Notes under the pieces: generated by a model
Told to the model about the DNA's origin: nothing
Database searches by the model: none
What the model saw: only the letters and a program-made list of their open reading frames with translations
In this document: positions 1 to 9,302 of the stretch, piece after piece
How positions within the stretch are numbered: the stretch's first letter is position 1
How the letters are laid out: every line of letters starts with the position of its first letter
Translations under genes and position numbers: made by a program
Source: Paracoccus liaowanqingii
GTDB lineage: Bacteria; Pseudomonadota; Alphaproteobacteria; Rhodobacterales; Rhodobacteraceae
Reading direction: 5' to 3'
NCBI RefSeq assembly: GCF_004683865.2
Contig: NZ_CP040760.1
Location: 106,286 to 170,285 of the forward strand
Length of the DNA: 64,000 bases

Positions 1-83
1 ATGCTCCAGCGATGGTTGGCTTAGGTTTCATCCTTGTGGGAGTGCTGATCGTAAACATTCTATCTGAAACCGGTGTTCCCTAG
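1..83 (+). CDS. C-terminal end of SMR-family multidrug efflux protein (partial)
   Basis: The frame beginning at base 3 reads 26 codons to a TAG at 81-83. It encodes a hydrophobic helix ending NILSETGVP. The pattern of a Gly-rich helix, then V-L-I-V-N and a short polar tail, matches the fourth helix and tail of EmrE/SugE-type small multidrug resistance proteins. Only the end lies in the window, so substrate and function cannot be judged. Any membrane protein ending in a similar helix is an alternative. Confidence 0.5.
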   Translation, partial: APAMVGLGFILVGVLIVNILSETGVP

Positions 84-489
84 CGCTACCTCCCGGAGGC
101 ATCCCCGCGTGGCATAGGCTATTTGATTAATCGTTGACAGTTGTTCTCGCCGCGGCCGAGATGGCAATGCAAATCAAATCGTCGAATCTGTCAACTATGT
201 TTCAGGAGCATTCAATGACTCTTGAAGTTTAGCGAAATCTCACTCTCAAAACTAAGTTTTCGCTTGTGTGGCGGCATGCATAGCTCCCACGAAGTAACGA
301 CTGCCTTTTATTCCTGTTTTTCGAGACATACCCCATTCGGGGTATTCATGCGTTGCATGTCACACCCTAATGTCAGTGTAGCCTTCTCTTAAAGCCACAC
401 TGCCCCGAATACGTATAAGTGTCAGCGTTGCCGGAATTAATTCGCGAAGGCTTTTATGAGATTTTGTGTGTGTAAATGGAGTGTCTTTC
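84..489. other. Non-coding stretch
   Basis: No convincing gene. A TTGACA-like hexamer lies near 135, but no good -10 follows at normal spacing. The stretch probably holds the promoter of the small gene and the MACPF-like gene downstream. Confidence 0.4.
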
Positions 490-714
490 ATGATCGAGTT
501 GTTGATAAGTGCCTGCGCGCTGTCTACTCACATCGCCCAGCCCCCTCCCCAGTGCCGCGATTTCAGCCTCTTATATGACCCTCGAGAGGTCAGCATCGTG
601 ACCTGCATGATTCACGGACAGCCCCAAGTCGCAATGTGGAAAGAAACGCATCCGACGTGGCGCGTAAAGCGCTGGCAGTGCAGAACGCGCGATCTTCGCG
701 AGAGCAGGGCTTGA
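490..714 (+). CDS. Small hypothetical protein, possibly secreted
   Basis: A 74-residue frame with a hydrophobic start (MIELLISACAL) and a Cys/Trp-rich tail containing WKETHPTW and WQC. Small alphaproteobacterial exported proteins with a comparable C..-HP-W-..-W-C layout exist, but I cannot name a family. It ends 38 bases before the next gene on the same strand, so the two could be co-transcribed. No strong ribosome binding site precedes the ATG. It may be a chance frame. Confidence 0.4.
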   Translation: MIELLISACALSTHIAQPPPQCRDFSLLYDPREVSIVTCMIHGQPQVAMWKETHPTWRVKRWQCRTRDLRESRA

Positions 715-752
715 GCACGCCAAATTGCCCCCAACACGCGGGAGCAACACTA

Positions 753-2264
753 ATGTATGCTCAATCAATGAGAGGACAGGTCATGTGGGCTCCTATATTT
801 CAGGGGATTGTTATCTTGATTGCAACGGCTTTCCCCTCGTTCGGGAACGCTGTGATTGACTTCGACCGAACGGCTGGAATGTTCCTGGGTCGGGGCTACG
901 ATACTATCGCAGGTCGTGTCAAAGGCGACTGTGTGAAACGGACAGAGTTAAGTCTAGTCGGCGATGGCAATGAGGTGCAAACGTGGATTGGCATCTCAAG
1001 CGTTGAATCACACTTACAGTTGGCTAAGACGGCTGGCCTCGCTTCCAACGCTTCCTTTGCGGGAGGGAGGTTTTCCATCGGCAGCAAAGGGTCATTTCTG
1101 GACGACATAAGTCTGAACGACTATTCGGTCTATGTCTTGATGCACGCACAAGTCGTCAATGCCACCCGGGTTATGCTAGAGTCCCAGCTGACGAAAGCGA
1201 CGTACGATCTGATCCGGGATGCCGGTCCGGAGGCCTTTCACCGCCGATGTGGCGACGCGTTTATCAGCGGCTATACAACTGGGGGCGAGTTATATTCTGT
1301 CATCGACATTAAAACAAATAGCGACGAAGAGAAGCAAAGTGTAAAATCAGAAGTAGGAGGAGCTCACGGAGCATTCGCTGCATCCGACGAGCTTATGCAT
1401 ACCCTAAATATAATAAACGATAAGGCTGACTTAATTGCGCTTGTCTATCAGACCGGTGCGGCGGCTGTGGTGGAGGTTGCGCCGCATGCGTCAATACAAA
1501 GTCTAATGAACTTTGATGCTGATCTACACGGCCAAAATGGATTTTCATATAAGGCCATTATTACCCCCTACGAAAGCATTCCACTTCCGCCAAATGTATC
1601 GCCGATCGATATTGGCTATGCGCAAGAGGTTGTTGATAAGCTCAGCAGATACCGGCTTCAAGCATATCAAAAAATAGCCAATCTTGAATATGTGATTAGA
1701 AATCCGGCTGAATTTTTCAGCCCAGATCTTGCCGACCTGTCGGCGGCCATAATGTTGGTAAAGGAGGATGTAAGGAAGGTCGATAAGGCTGCTCGGAATT
1801 GTGCGCGCAATGCGCGAAACTGCGCGTTGCCTCCATCCCTGGCACCTACCACTGTAGTCCTTCCCCCGCGCTCAAACGCTTTTCCAGAATTGGCCTCAGC
1901 CCGAGCGGCAGAGGTTGACAGGCTACGGTCCGAGGCGACAGAGCGCCTTGCCGTCGCAGAGGCCGCCCTGCTCGAGCTTGAAAGGGCTATGCATGAGGCC
2001 GAACGGCGGCAGATCGAGGCACAAGAGGCCCGCAGCAAGGCAGAAAAAAGCCAACGGCGCGCAGAAGAAGTGCGCAGGAAGGCAGAAGCGGTGGAGAGAG
2101 CGGCAAGACGTGAACGGGAGGAAGCCGCAGGACGCGAACGGGAGGAGCATGAGGTTGTCGAAGCGGCAGTAGCGCAACGCGAAACTGTCGAAGTGCTGCG
2201 AAAAGTCTTGAGAGGCATCAGCAACCCCTCAGACCCTGCTTTGCAAGATCTTTTTGACTGGTAA
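753..2264 (+). CDS. Secreted MACPF-like protein with C-terminal coiled coil
   Basis: About 503 residues. The start at 753 has GGAG nine bases upstream and gives a signal peptide with one Arg and a long hydrophobic core, cleaved near FGNA; later in-frame ATGs at 768 and 783 (the latter after GAGAGG) are also possible. The middle region has a YDTIAGRVKGDC segment and, near residues 160-175, CGDAFISGYTTGGEL. The latter resembles the MACPF signature, in which an aromatic/Gly motif is followed by Gly-Gly and a strand. MACPF proteins form pores in target membranes. The last ~110 residues are a Glu/Arg/Ala-rich coiled coil, ending in DPALQDLFDW. The MACPF assignment rests on motif similarity only. 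A structural surface protein is the alternative. Confidence 0.5.
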   Translation: MYAQSMRGQVMWAPIFQGIVILIATAFPSFGNAVIDFDRTAGMFLGRGYDTIAGRVKGDCVKRTELSLVGDGNEVQTWIGISSVESHLQLAKTAGLASNASFAGGRFSIGSKGSFLDDISLNDYSVYVLMHAQVVNATRVMLESQLTKATYDLIRDAGPEAFHRRCGDAFISGYTTGGELYSVIDIKTNSDEEKQSVKSEVGGAHGAFAASDELMHTLNIINDKADLIALVYQTGAAAVVEVAPHASIQSLMNFDADLHGQNGFSYKAIITPYESIPLPPNVSPIDIGYAQEVVDKLSRYRLQAYQKIANLEYVIRNPAEFFSPDLADLSAAIMLVKEDVRKVDKAARNCARNARNCALPPSLAPTTVVLPPRSNAFPELASARAAEVDRLRSEATERLAVAEAALLELERAMHEAERRQIEAQEARSKAEKSQRRAEEVRRKAEAVERAARREREEAAGREREEHEVVEAAVAQRETVEVLRKVLRGISNPSDPALQDLFDW

Positions 2265-2275
2265 CAGAGATGGTC

Positions 2276-2801
2276 GTAAGCGCGACGCTGATCCCCTCCT
2301 GCCGCTTCTGATCTGACCGGGCCATTCTCCGTGCGCATGAGCGTCGGAGGTATTGGCTTGGAACGAGACGGCAAAATGGGTGTCCATTTGGACGGCTCAA
2401 GGGGCGGCGGGGTTTCGCGGCTGGAGGTGATCGAGGGTCCGACCGGGCGCAGGCGACGCACGAAGGCGGAGCGGGCCCGGATTGCGGCGGAAAGCCTGTT
2501 TCCGGGGGCTTCGGTGACGGATGTCGCGCGGCAGCACGGGACGACGCGCTGGCAAATTGTTGGCTCTGACGCGGAAGAACGTCCTCTTAGCCGGCAACGA
2601 GGTCGGCGCAGAGAACTGGGCCATGCTCGCCTCTCTCGTCGCCACCTGCAAAATGGCTGGCGTGAACCCCGTCGACTATCTCACCGACACCCTCCGCGCT
2701 ATCCTTGACGGGCACCCCAGATCCCGCATCGAGGACCTCATGCCCTGGCGCCACATGCAGCCGTCAAGCCTCACCACATAGGGCCGCGACGTTGCGCTTA
2801 C
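2276..2801 (+). mobile_element. IS66-family remnant with internal deletion
   Basis: The left end at 2276 begins GTAAGCGCGACG and the right end, read inwards from 2801, begins GTAAGCGCAACG. These are IS66-type terminal inverted repeats. Only about 526 bp remain of an element that is normally ~2.5 kb. The 8-bp flanks (AGATGGTC and ATTTTCTG) differ, so no target duplication survives. The element lies 11 bp after the stop of the MACPF-like gene. Confidence 0.8.
2337..2781 (+). pseudogene. IS66 TnpA start joined to TnpC end
   Basis: The first part encodes the IS66 accessory protein TnpA, with RRRRTKAERARIAAESL and the helix-turn-helix VTDVARQHGTTRWQ. Near 2557-2560 the reading switches, one frame over, to the C-terminus of the TnpC transposase: LALTRKN, GAENWAML, then SRIEDLMPW. 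TnpB and most of TnpC, including the catalytic core, are missing. It cannot transpose by itself, although its ends might still be used in trans. Confidence 0.8.
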
Positions 2802-2977
2802 ATTTTCTGGCGTCCATCCTCCTGGAAAGGATGGATCACAAACAGATCGTCTTGGGAACCCCCTGACCCCAAGTTCTGCAGAAACGCTCTAAAGCGTGTT
2901 TCAGAACGGGTCGATGGAGTGACGTTGCACGGATGCGCTCCTCCGATCCAGCAGCGGCCCTGCGTCTTGGGCCGATT

Positions 2978-4555
2978 TTATGACACCAGCCGCCTGCGCT
3001 GCCCTGTTGCAACACCCTTGGCAATCGCGGCGGCGATTTCGGCACAAGCGGTGATGCCCTGAACGAACGGCCGGTCGTGCATCAGATAGGGTATCGAGGC
3101 CATTGTCAGCCGACCGGCGAAATCCCCGACCCCGATCAGGCTATAGTCGGCGGCGACCTCAGGAAACTCAAAACCGGCCTTTAGCAGGGCGGCGCGCAGG
3201 GTTGGAAAGGGCAGATCCTTGCTGCTCAGCGGAACCTGTCCTCGCGCGTCGATGAACACCTCGAAGACATGGGTCTGTCCATTGGCTGTCACCATGCTGC
3301 AAGACGCCTCTCGAGTCAGGTCATAATCCGGCCCTAGAGGCAGGATCGACAGTACACCCGCGTCGCGCAGCGCCAGGACCCGGCGGATTGATTCAGAGGG
3401 CACGGCGGCGTAATTGTCGACGAAGACTTTCTTGAGGCCCGCATCCAGCCTTGTCCGATCGGCGTCGGGCAGGTCTGCAAAAATCTCCTCGACCACCTCG
3501 TGCATGCGAAGGAGCGCATAGCGCCATGCTACCGTAATGCGGTTGGCCTTGTTATGTTCGACCTCGACAAGATTGTCGCGGGCACATTGGAACGGGTCTG
3601 CCCCCTCTCGCGCGGCGAAATAGGCAGAGGCAAAGCTGTCGGCATCCAGCCCACCCAGACCGATGCGCAGCGCGAATGCCGGATCGGCTCGCATGATCTC
3701 GGCCCGGATCAGATCGAACAGCGCATCGAGGGGGTGAGCTTCGGATAGGCATGCGGTCGCGGCAGGCAGGGTCATGAGCGACAGCGGCTCATAGGGGATC
3801 GGGCAATAGAAGTCGGCCTCGGGCAGGATACCCGACCGCGACATCAGGGTGATCTGCAATCCCGACGCATGAGACTCAAAGCGCAACAGCCCATCTGACC
3901 GGCGAAAGCGACCATGCTGGTTGGCTACTGCCATGACCGCATCGATGGAACTGAGCGAGGTGCCCATGATGCCCACAGCCACGGCGGGGACCTTGGCCTC
4001 GATCAGGCCCGACCACGGGCTAGGAAAATAGCTGCGGCTGGCGGCATCGTCATCAGGGAACTCATGGCCTGTCGCCAGAATGACCCGGTCGAACGGTCCC
4101 GCCGCACCGCCGGAGGTCATGAGAAGCATCCCGTCGCCCTGCGGCACGACATCCAGCACCTCGGTGGATTCCCGGATTTCGATGCGGTGCCCGGCCCCCT
4201 GCGCGCTGTCCACCAGAGACAGCAGCTGATCGCGGAAATACTCGCCTAGAAGCAGCCGGGGCGTGAACAGCCGGTCATCAAGATTGTCGGCCTCCAGCCC
4301 ATAGAACGCCAGCCGATCATCCGGCTGCGCCTCTAGCCAGTCCAGATAAGGGGTGACGACGGGCGGGATCTCGATGCTGGCGATGTTGGCCAGCATCCAG
4401 TGGTTGGCAGTCTCGGGTGAATAGGGCATGCCGATCCCCGCCTTGTCCGACCGCTCGAACAGAGTGATCGCCAGATGCTGACTTTGTCCGGTCAGATGCT
4501 GCAGGGTATAGATGCCGGTCGGCCCCGTGCCGATGATCGCGATGTGCTTAATCAT
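2978..4555 (-). CDS. FAD/NAD(P)-binding oxidoreductase
   Basis: 525 residues from the ATG at 4555. A longer in-frame extension to 4741 is unlikely because the dinucleotide fold starts right after this ATG. The N-terminus IAIIGTGPTGIYTLQ is a GxGxxG Rossmann motif, followed by an acidic FERSD strand end. A second nucleotide segment, VILATGHEFP, is at about residue 165. The layout matches the NAD_binding_9 group of flavoproteins, which are poorly characterised; some hydroxylate amino acids or act near siderophore pathways. No substrate can be given. It stands alone, with no obvious operon partner. Confidence 0.7.
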   Translation of the reverse strand: MIKHIAIIGTGPTGIYTLQHLTGQSQHLAITLFERSDKAGIGMPYSPETANHWMLANIASIEIPPVVTPYLDWLEAQPDDRLAFYGLEADNLDDRLFTPRLLLGEYFRDQLLSLVDSAQGAGHRIEIRESTEVLDVVPQGDGMLLMTSGGAAGPFDRVILATGHEFPDDDAASRSYFPSPWSGLIEAKVPAVAVGIMGTSLSSIDAVMAVANQHGRFRRSDGLLRFESHASGLQITLMSRSGILPEADFYCPIPYEPLSLMTLPAATACLSEAHPLDALFDLIRAEIMRADPAFALRIGLGGLDADSFASAYFAAREGADPFQCARDNLVEVEHNKANRITVAWRYALLRMHEVVEEIFADLPDADRTRLDAGLKKVFVDNYAAVPSESIRRVLALRDAGVLSILPLGPDYDLTREASCSMVTANGQTHVFEVFIDARGQVPLSSKDLPFPTLRAALLKAGFEFPEVAADYSLIGVGDFAGRLTMASIPYLMHDRPFVQGITACAEIAAAIAKGVATGQRRRLVS

Positions 4556-5331
4556 GTCTGTCCCGAAAAGATGCACTTGAACGCGCGCTGTCTTCCCAGG
4601 TTCCGGGGCAGAAGGACGCACCATCCGGCCCAATAGCCCAGTGAAATCGCTAGCCGGATGGCAACCATCTGCGACCGGCTCCCCCGGGTCATGGGCGATG
4701 AAGTCCACCCTGAATAAGGCCTGCGCCGAGGCTCCGCGCAAAGCGCATGTCGGACCCTTTCATCCACCGCAATCCGTCGGTGCAGACCCGGACAGGACGG
4801 ACCTTTCGTCAGCCCCCTGCCCTTCCAGCCGACGGATTGCCCACCGAGCTATCCGGATCGCCTTGGGGCCAGATCCGGCACGCGCGTCCTAGAAAGCGCG
4901 ACCAATCTCGGCGCGCTCCATGACCAGTTCTGCGCTCACAGCATCGCCTAGGTTTCGATGAGCACAAGGCGTGTCACGTCTGATTGGTCTTACGTGTGAA
5001 ACATTGCGACTTCCGAAAGTCGTCTTTGGCGGCGGGCATACCGAAGAATCAAGTCGCCGCGGTCCTGAATCATTTCCATGCCACGGGCGAGGCCGCCGAC
5101 ATCACGCCAGTGTCTGAGTATGAGACGGCAAGGTCAATCTATGCCGGGATGGATGCCTCTGTCCCTTCCGGGGATTTTCATAGCCCTGTGCGCGCTATCT
5201 TATCTCTCTTGGCGTTCGGATCGTGGCTTGGGAGGACCAGGCGGCTATTGTCCATGACTCGACCTCCGGTCTGCTTGTCTGCCCTTAACAGGAGCTAATG
5301 CAACTCCTGCCGGGGTTGCGCCACTGGTCTA
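4556..5331. other. Intergenic stretch without a supported gene
   Basis: No frame here has family-like motifs. A 104-codon frame at 4984-5298 has no ribosome binding site and low-complexity composition. The stretch must hold the promoter of the flavoprotein gene. It may be decayed sequence. Confidence 0.4.
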
Positions 5332-5616
5332 TCAAGGGCGCTCTGCAGCCTTCCTGTAAACGGTGTTCTTGTCGCGTTTGCCAACAGCGATGACCACCAC
5401 AACCAACACGTCATCACGAACTTCGTAGACGAGCCGAAAGCCTACGCTGCGCAACTTGATCTTGTAGCGAACTTGGGAGCCTGAGAGCCGGGATGAGGGG
5501 ACATGCGGCTCCTCAAGCCGCTTGGCGAGGACTTTCTTGAACTGCTCACGAACCGGGGCGCCAAGCGCCTCCCATTCCTTGCGTGCCTCGATTTTGAAGG
5601 AGAGCTTATAGCTCAT
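5332..5616 (-). CDS. RelE/ParE-family toxin
   Basis: 94 residues from the ATG at 5616 (MSYKLSFK). Typical RelE-superfamily pattern: EARKEWEALG near the start, FKKVLAKRLEEP in the second helix, then YKIKLRSVGFRLVYEV and a C-terminal VIAVGKRDKNTVY strand and helix. RelE proteins cut mRNA on the ribosome. The start overlaps the end of the antitoxin gene by 11 bp, so the two are co-translated. The pair probably stabilises the replicon or serves a stress role. Confidence 0.85.
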   Translation of the reverse strand: MSYKLSFKIEARKEWEALGAPVREQFKKVLAKRLEEPHVPSSRLSGSQVRYKIKLRSVGFRLVYEVRDDVLVVVVIAVGKRDKNTVYRKAAERP

Positions 5617-5854
5617 CCAGAGACACCGTAATTTCTGGACTGGCCGCGCGGGCATCTGCAAGGGCATGCAACTCAGCATCCTCAATCGCTGTGAGCATGG
5701 CCTCGTATTCCGCCGCCGGTACGCAATAAAAAGCTGGCGCATTGCGGTTCAGAATGGCGACTGCACCGCCATGGCCGGCTGCGATCGTGCCCATGGGGTC
5801 GCGTCTGAGTTCGGTGACACTGGCCGTCACCCCGGCATGGATCATATAAGCCAT
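5606..5854 (-). CDS. RelB/StbD (Phd/YefM-like) antitoxin
   Basis: 82 residues from MAYMIHAG at 5854; a 108-residue form from 5932 is less likely. The sequence VTASVTELRRDP, then AVAILNRNAPAFYCVP, is the N-terminal DNA-binding fold of Phd/YefM/StbD antitoxins. The C-terminal tail after residue 60 is acidic and would wrap the toxin. It should bind and neutralise the RelE-like protein encoded just downstream and repress the shared promoter upstream of 5854. Confidence 0.8.
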   Translation of the reverse strand: MAYMIHAGVTASVTELRRDPMGTIAAGHGGAVAILNRNAPAFYCVPAAEYEAMLTAIEDAELHALADARAASPEITVSLDEL

Positions 5855-6118
5855 AGTTTTCTCGCTAAAGATGCCCTCAGTAGTGCGTTTTATAGCACAT
5901 TTTGATGCACTCTTCAATGACCTATTAAGCATGGTCTATCATCATACCTCTTTCGCAAAGTGATTGCTAAGCAGAGAGAGATGTACGTTTTTGAAGATGT
6001 TTACGCGAACAACAGATATGTGCGCCCCCGCTGCTCCTGCAGAAACAGCTATTAATTGGGCCGGGAGAATTTGCGAAAGAAGCCGGTGAAAACTCCGGCT
6101 TCCTTCGCCCGTTGTCGG

Positions 6119-7240
6119 TCAGATCGCGTAACGCAGGATGGCAGCCAGGTCGGCATCCTGCGGAAGGTCGCCTCGGCGCACGGCAAGAACTCGCCCGCCA
6201 TTTGCCAGGACCCTCCCTACGATCTCGTCAATCACGCCATAGCTGACTGCGCTCTCACTCTCCTCGAACGTCACCTCGCCCGTGTCCTCGTCGACCAGAC
6301 CGGGCATGACGCTGTCCATATCGACCAGCAGCGTATCGACAGCGCCAAAGGTCGCGGCTCGCGCCGCACGCGCTACCTGTGCTGTCGCTCGGCCATCATT
6401 CTCGCGCTCAGCATAAAGTGCCCCAAATTCGGCGACCATCTCGGCGTTCAACTGATCGACGATCTTGCGGGCATCCGCTCCAAGATCATGCGCGGGAATG
6501 CGCACGGGGCTGGTCTCGATCGCCGACTGCGCCAGATGGGCATAGCTGTTGACGGACCGATAGAGCGACAGCAAGGGCTCGGTTGCAGCCAGGATCAGAG
6601 GCTCGGACCGGCCCGACAGCAGGCCGCGGAGGGCCGCATCGACCTGGCGGCAATACTGGCGCAGATGGTGCTTCTGCCCCTCGCCACCGCCCTGACGGCC
6701 GGAATAGCTTCGCGAGTTGACGTTGGCGGTGCCAGCGACCGAGGTCGCATCCCGGGGCAGGTCCGGCACCCGGATCTCTTGCGCAGGCTGATCGCCCAGC
6801 ACTTCGATCACCCGCACCTCGTTTTCGGCCAGCGCTAGCACAAAGGCATGTTGCGGCATCGAGACCGCGCGCAAGAGCGGCTTGAGGTGGAAGCGGTCCG
6901 AGACCTGAGCGGTTTCTGTCAGGTGATTTGGCAGGCGATAGGTATGCAGCGCGTCCGGCGTCACGAACACGGCCAGCGTATTGGCCTGCACGCGCCAGAA
7001 CGCGTCGTCGTCCATCAGGTCGTTCAGCTGTTCCTCGATTGGCCAGATCGTGCGCTTGGCGGCGCCGGCCTCTTCCAGCTGCGCTACGGCCTCGGCGGTC
7101 AGTTGCTTGAGGCGGGTGCGGGCGGCATCGATATGCTGGGTCTCGGGTGTGGCCTGAACATAGAGGCTGATGAGGGCTTCGCCCCGGGCGGATACGAGCC
7201 TGCTAACTTCGGCTTGCGTTGGAATGTCGACATACAACAT
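6119..7240 (-). CDS. baeRF-like protein (bacterial release-factor-fold family)
   Basis: 373 residues from MLYVDIPTQAE at 7240. The opening D-I-P-T, then SLYVQATPET and a run of helices, and a middle strand HAFVLALAENEVRVIEV fit the bacterial archaeo-eukaryotic release-factor (baeRF) families. Those share folds with eRF1 and are suspected to act on stalled or stressed ribosomes. The C-terminal region GAVDTLLVDMDSVMPG and NGGRVLAVRRGDLP resembles the L7Ae/eRF1 domain 3 strand pattern. It is a single gene with no partner. The role is inferred from family only. Confidence 0.6.
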   Translation of the reverse strand: MLYVDIPTQAEVSRLVSARGEALISLYVQATPETQHIDAARTRLKQLTAEAVAQLEEAGAAKRTIWPIEEQLNDLMDDDAFWRVQANTLAVFVTPDALHTYRLPNHLTETAQVSDRFHLKPLLRAVSMPQHAFVLALAENEVRVIEVLGDQPAQEIRVPDLPRDATSVAGTANVNSRSYSGRQGGGEGQKHHLRQYCRQVDAALRGLLSGRSEPLILAATEPLLSLYRSVNSYAHLAQSAIETSPVRIPAHDLGADARKIVDQLNAEMVAEFGALYAERENDGRATAQVARAARAATFGAVDTLLVDMDSVMPGLVDEDTGEVTFEESESAVSYGVIDEIVGRVLANGGRVLAVRRGDLPQDADLAAILRYAI

Positions 7241-7786
7241 GGTCGCGTAACTCCATCTAGAAAGGGACAACATGCCTCCCACGTCCCCACCATGACCGCA
7301 ACCGGCACTGGGCGTAAAACCGAGGGTTGGATATTCACACTTTTATCAGCGTGGTATTGAGGGTGGCTGGGCCATCTTTAGTGGAGGAACTAAAAGAACG
7401 CCCCGCAAATAACTCTGACGGTTTTACATAACTTAGAGTTTAGCAGCGCTTAGCAGTCAATCAACTACAAGGTAAATAACACTGATGAGATATTATTACA
7501 ACCTTAGGTAAATATATTAGATGGATCTGTAACTCGAAGAGCTTTATATCACTCTGGCTCGAGGTAGATGCAAATCATTAATATCAACGTGACTGTGAGG
7601 GAACATTAAACACTTTCATCTGTTAATAATGAAATTTATATTCGATGCTTATTGAAAAATACCGCCGAGACCCAGATGAAGTAAATGTAAGCCAAGAAAA
7701 TGATGCTTTTAAAAGTGTTGACTTGAACACCTATAATATCTATTCCAACCCTCCACGGGGCAAGAAAAAAATATTTTGGAAGATGA
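7241..7786. other. AT-rich intergenic region
   Basis: No gene supported. The sequence is clearly AT-richer than the flanking baeRF-like gene. It lies between two divergent genes and should carry both promoters. Confidence 0.5.
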
Positions 7787-8590
7787 ATGAGAGACCAACC
7801 TGAATACGTCATTGCTGTTGTCACAGGCGCAAGTTCTGGGTTGGGGCGAGCGCTTTCGTTTCGGCTAACCGCAGAAGGCATACATGTGGTTGGAATTGCC
7901 CGGAACAACTTAGATCTGGCGGAAACAGAACGCGGCTGCAAAGAGGGCAAGTTTACCCCGATATCCTGTGATGTGTCAAACTCCGCCCAGATAGAAGCTA
8001 TTGCAAAAAGTATCGAAAAATCAATCGGCCCAGTTTCCATTCTTATCAATAATGCCGCACTTTGTGTCGAACAGGATTTTTTGGGAACATCGTCTGATAA
8101 GATTGCCGAGCATGTTGCAATAAACTGTTTGGGACCCCTTTACGCAGCAAAAGCTTTTATTCCGCCGATGTTGGCACGCAACCATGGGCGTATCATCAAC
8201 GTCGGCAGCTTTGCGGGGGACGATCCGCTTGTCGGCAAGATGGGGTATTCTGTCTCAAAAGCCGGAGCTCGTGCATTTTCCAAAGGCCTAGCCAAAGAAC
8301 TGGAAGCATTCCTTCCCGCAGTAACCGTGAGTGAATGGATTCCAAGCATAATGTCGACTGGCATTGGGCGCCCTGAGGGAATATCACCGGACGAAGCAGC
8401 ATACTGGGGTGCTGCACTCGCATTGGATTTCAGGTTAGAGTATCACGGACTTACGTTTCTGAAAAACAAGGAGTTGATTGAATGCCGTTCGTTTCGCAAC
8501 CGCGTTCTTGACAGGGTATTTTTTCGGCCTCAAAAAGTCCCTTATGTGTTGGAGCCCCGTACGCGTCACACCTCACAGAAAGCATTTTGA
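7787..8590 (+). CDS. Short-chain dehydrogenase/reductase
   Basis: 267 residues. Classical SDR layout: TGASSGLGRAL nucleotide loop at residues 14-24, CDVSN after strand 3, NNAAL near residue 87, the catalytic region INVGSFAG followed by YSVSKAGARAF (Tyr-x-x-x-Lys) near residue 150. The C-terminal ~40 residues are basic and not typical of the core fold. The ATG follows GGAAG at short spacing. Composition is AT-richer than most of the window, suggesting separate acquisition. The substrate is unknown. Confidence 0.85.
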   Translation: MRDQPEYVIAVVTGASSGLGRALSFRLTAEGIHVVGIARNNLDLAETERGCKEGKFTPISCDVSNSAQIEAIAKSIEKSIGPVSILINNAALCVEQDFLGTSSDKIAEHVAINCLGPLYAAKAFIPPMLARNHGRIINVGSFAGDDPLVGKMGYSVSKAGARAFSKGLAKELEAFLPAVTVSEWIPSIMSTGIGRPEGISPDEAAYWGAALALDFRLEYHGLTFLKNKELIECRSFRNRVLDRVFFRPQKVPYVLEPRTRHTSQKAF

Positions 8591-8903
8591 TTAATTATCA
8601 CGTCTATTTCTCGCGGAATATAATAATTTTTATCACTTATGGGTAGTTCCTCACCCCGACTAACATTGATGACAGTTTAGAATTTATTGTCGTATTTTTC
8701 GAATGATCCTCTGCTGCAGGTCAGGCGCTCCGGATTTCCAGTATAGTTGAATAATAAGCGGCTTGAGTTGGTAGGCTATTTGCTTTGTCGAACAACATCT
8801 GATCTCTCTCGACGCTTGCTTGGCCCGCAACTACTTAACATGAACGGCAGGATGACCCGAGGCTCTGGCGCTTCCCCGCGCCTCAGTGCCTTTCGGTTCG
8901 AGG
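8591..8903. other. Intergenic region between convergent genes
   Basis: No coding potential that I trust. An AT-rich first 150 bp follows the SDR stop. No clear stem plus T-run terminator was seen. Confidence 0.4.
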
Positions 8904-9302
8904 TCATACCTGATGATTCTGCTTCGCGTCATTTTGATCAAGAGCCACGGTACGAAGACGGATGAGGCGGTCTCGCAGCTGCGCCCTAGAAAAGGGCTTT
9001 TGAAGCCTCGGACAGGTATCGTATCGCGCGTCGATCTCCGCATATCCAGTAGACAGCAGAAACGGGATGTCCAGCAGAGTCAGTCGGTCGACGATCGGGT
9101 AGCTCTTTTCGTGCCCCAGGTTCACATCGAGTACGGCGAGATCGATCTGCTCCAGGTCAATCAGAGCGAGTGCCTTTGCCGCTGTGGCGGCAGGACCGAC
9201 AACCTTGCAGCCGAACTCCTGCAGCATGTCCTCGATGTCGAGACAGATCAGCATCTCGTCCTCGACCAAGAGGATGCGGGCATCCTGGAGGATGTTGGTC
9301 AT
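8904..9302 (-). CDS. Single-domain response regulator
   Basis: 132 residues, a CheY-like receiver with no output domain. ILLVEDE at residues 10-16 supplies the acidic pocket, Asp59 in AVLDVN is the phosphoacceptor, T84-G-Y in PFLLSTGYAE and the Lys in LQKPF complete the site. The PF-x-x-x-TGY pattern is close to the FAT GUY receivers that pair with HWE/HisKA_2 kinases in alphaproteobacteria. It overlaps the kinase gene stop by 4 bp (ATGA), so the two form one operon and almost certainly one signalling pair. Confidence 0.85.
   Translation of the reverse strand: MTNILQDARILLVEDEMLICLDIEDMLQEFGCKVVGPAATAAKALALIDLEQIDLAVLDVNLGHEKSYPIVDRLTLLDIPFLLSTGYAEIDARYDTCPRLQKPFSRAQLRDRLIRLRTVALDQNDAKQNHQV

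Noticed and set aside
1667..2461. 264-codon minus-strand frame rich in Ser/Ala/Arg
   Set aside because: It is the antisense of the coiled coil in the MACPF-like gene and runs into the IS66 end.
4984..5298. 104-codon plus-strand frame
   Set aside because: No ribosome binding site, no recognisable motif, and no matching neighbour.
6056..6838. 260-codon frame opposite the baeRF-like gene
   Set aside because: Low-complexity antisense of a gene with better start, length and family signals.
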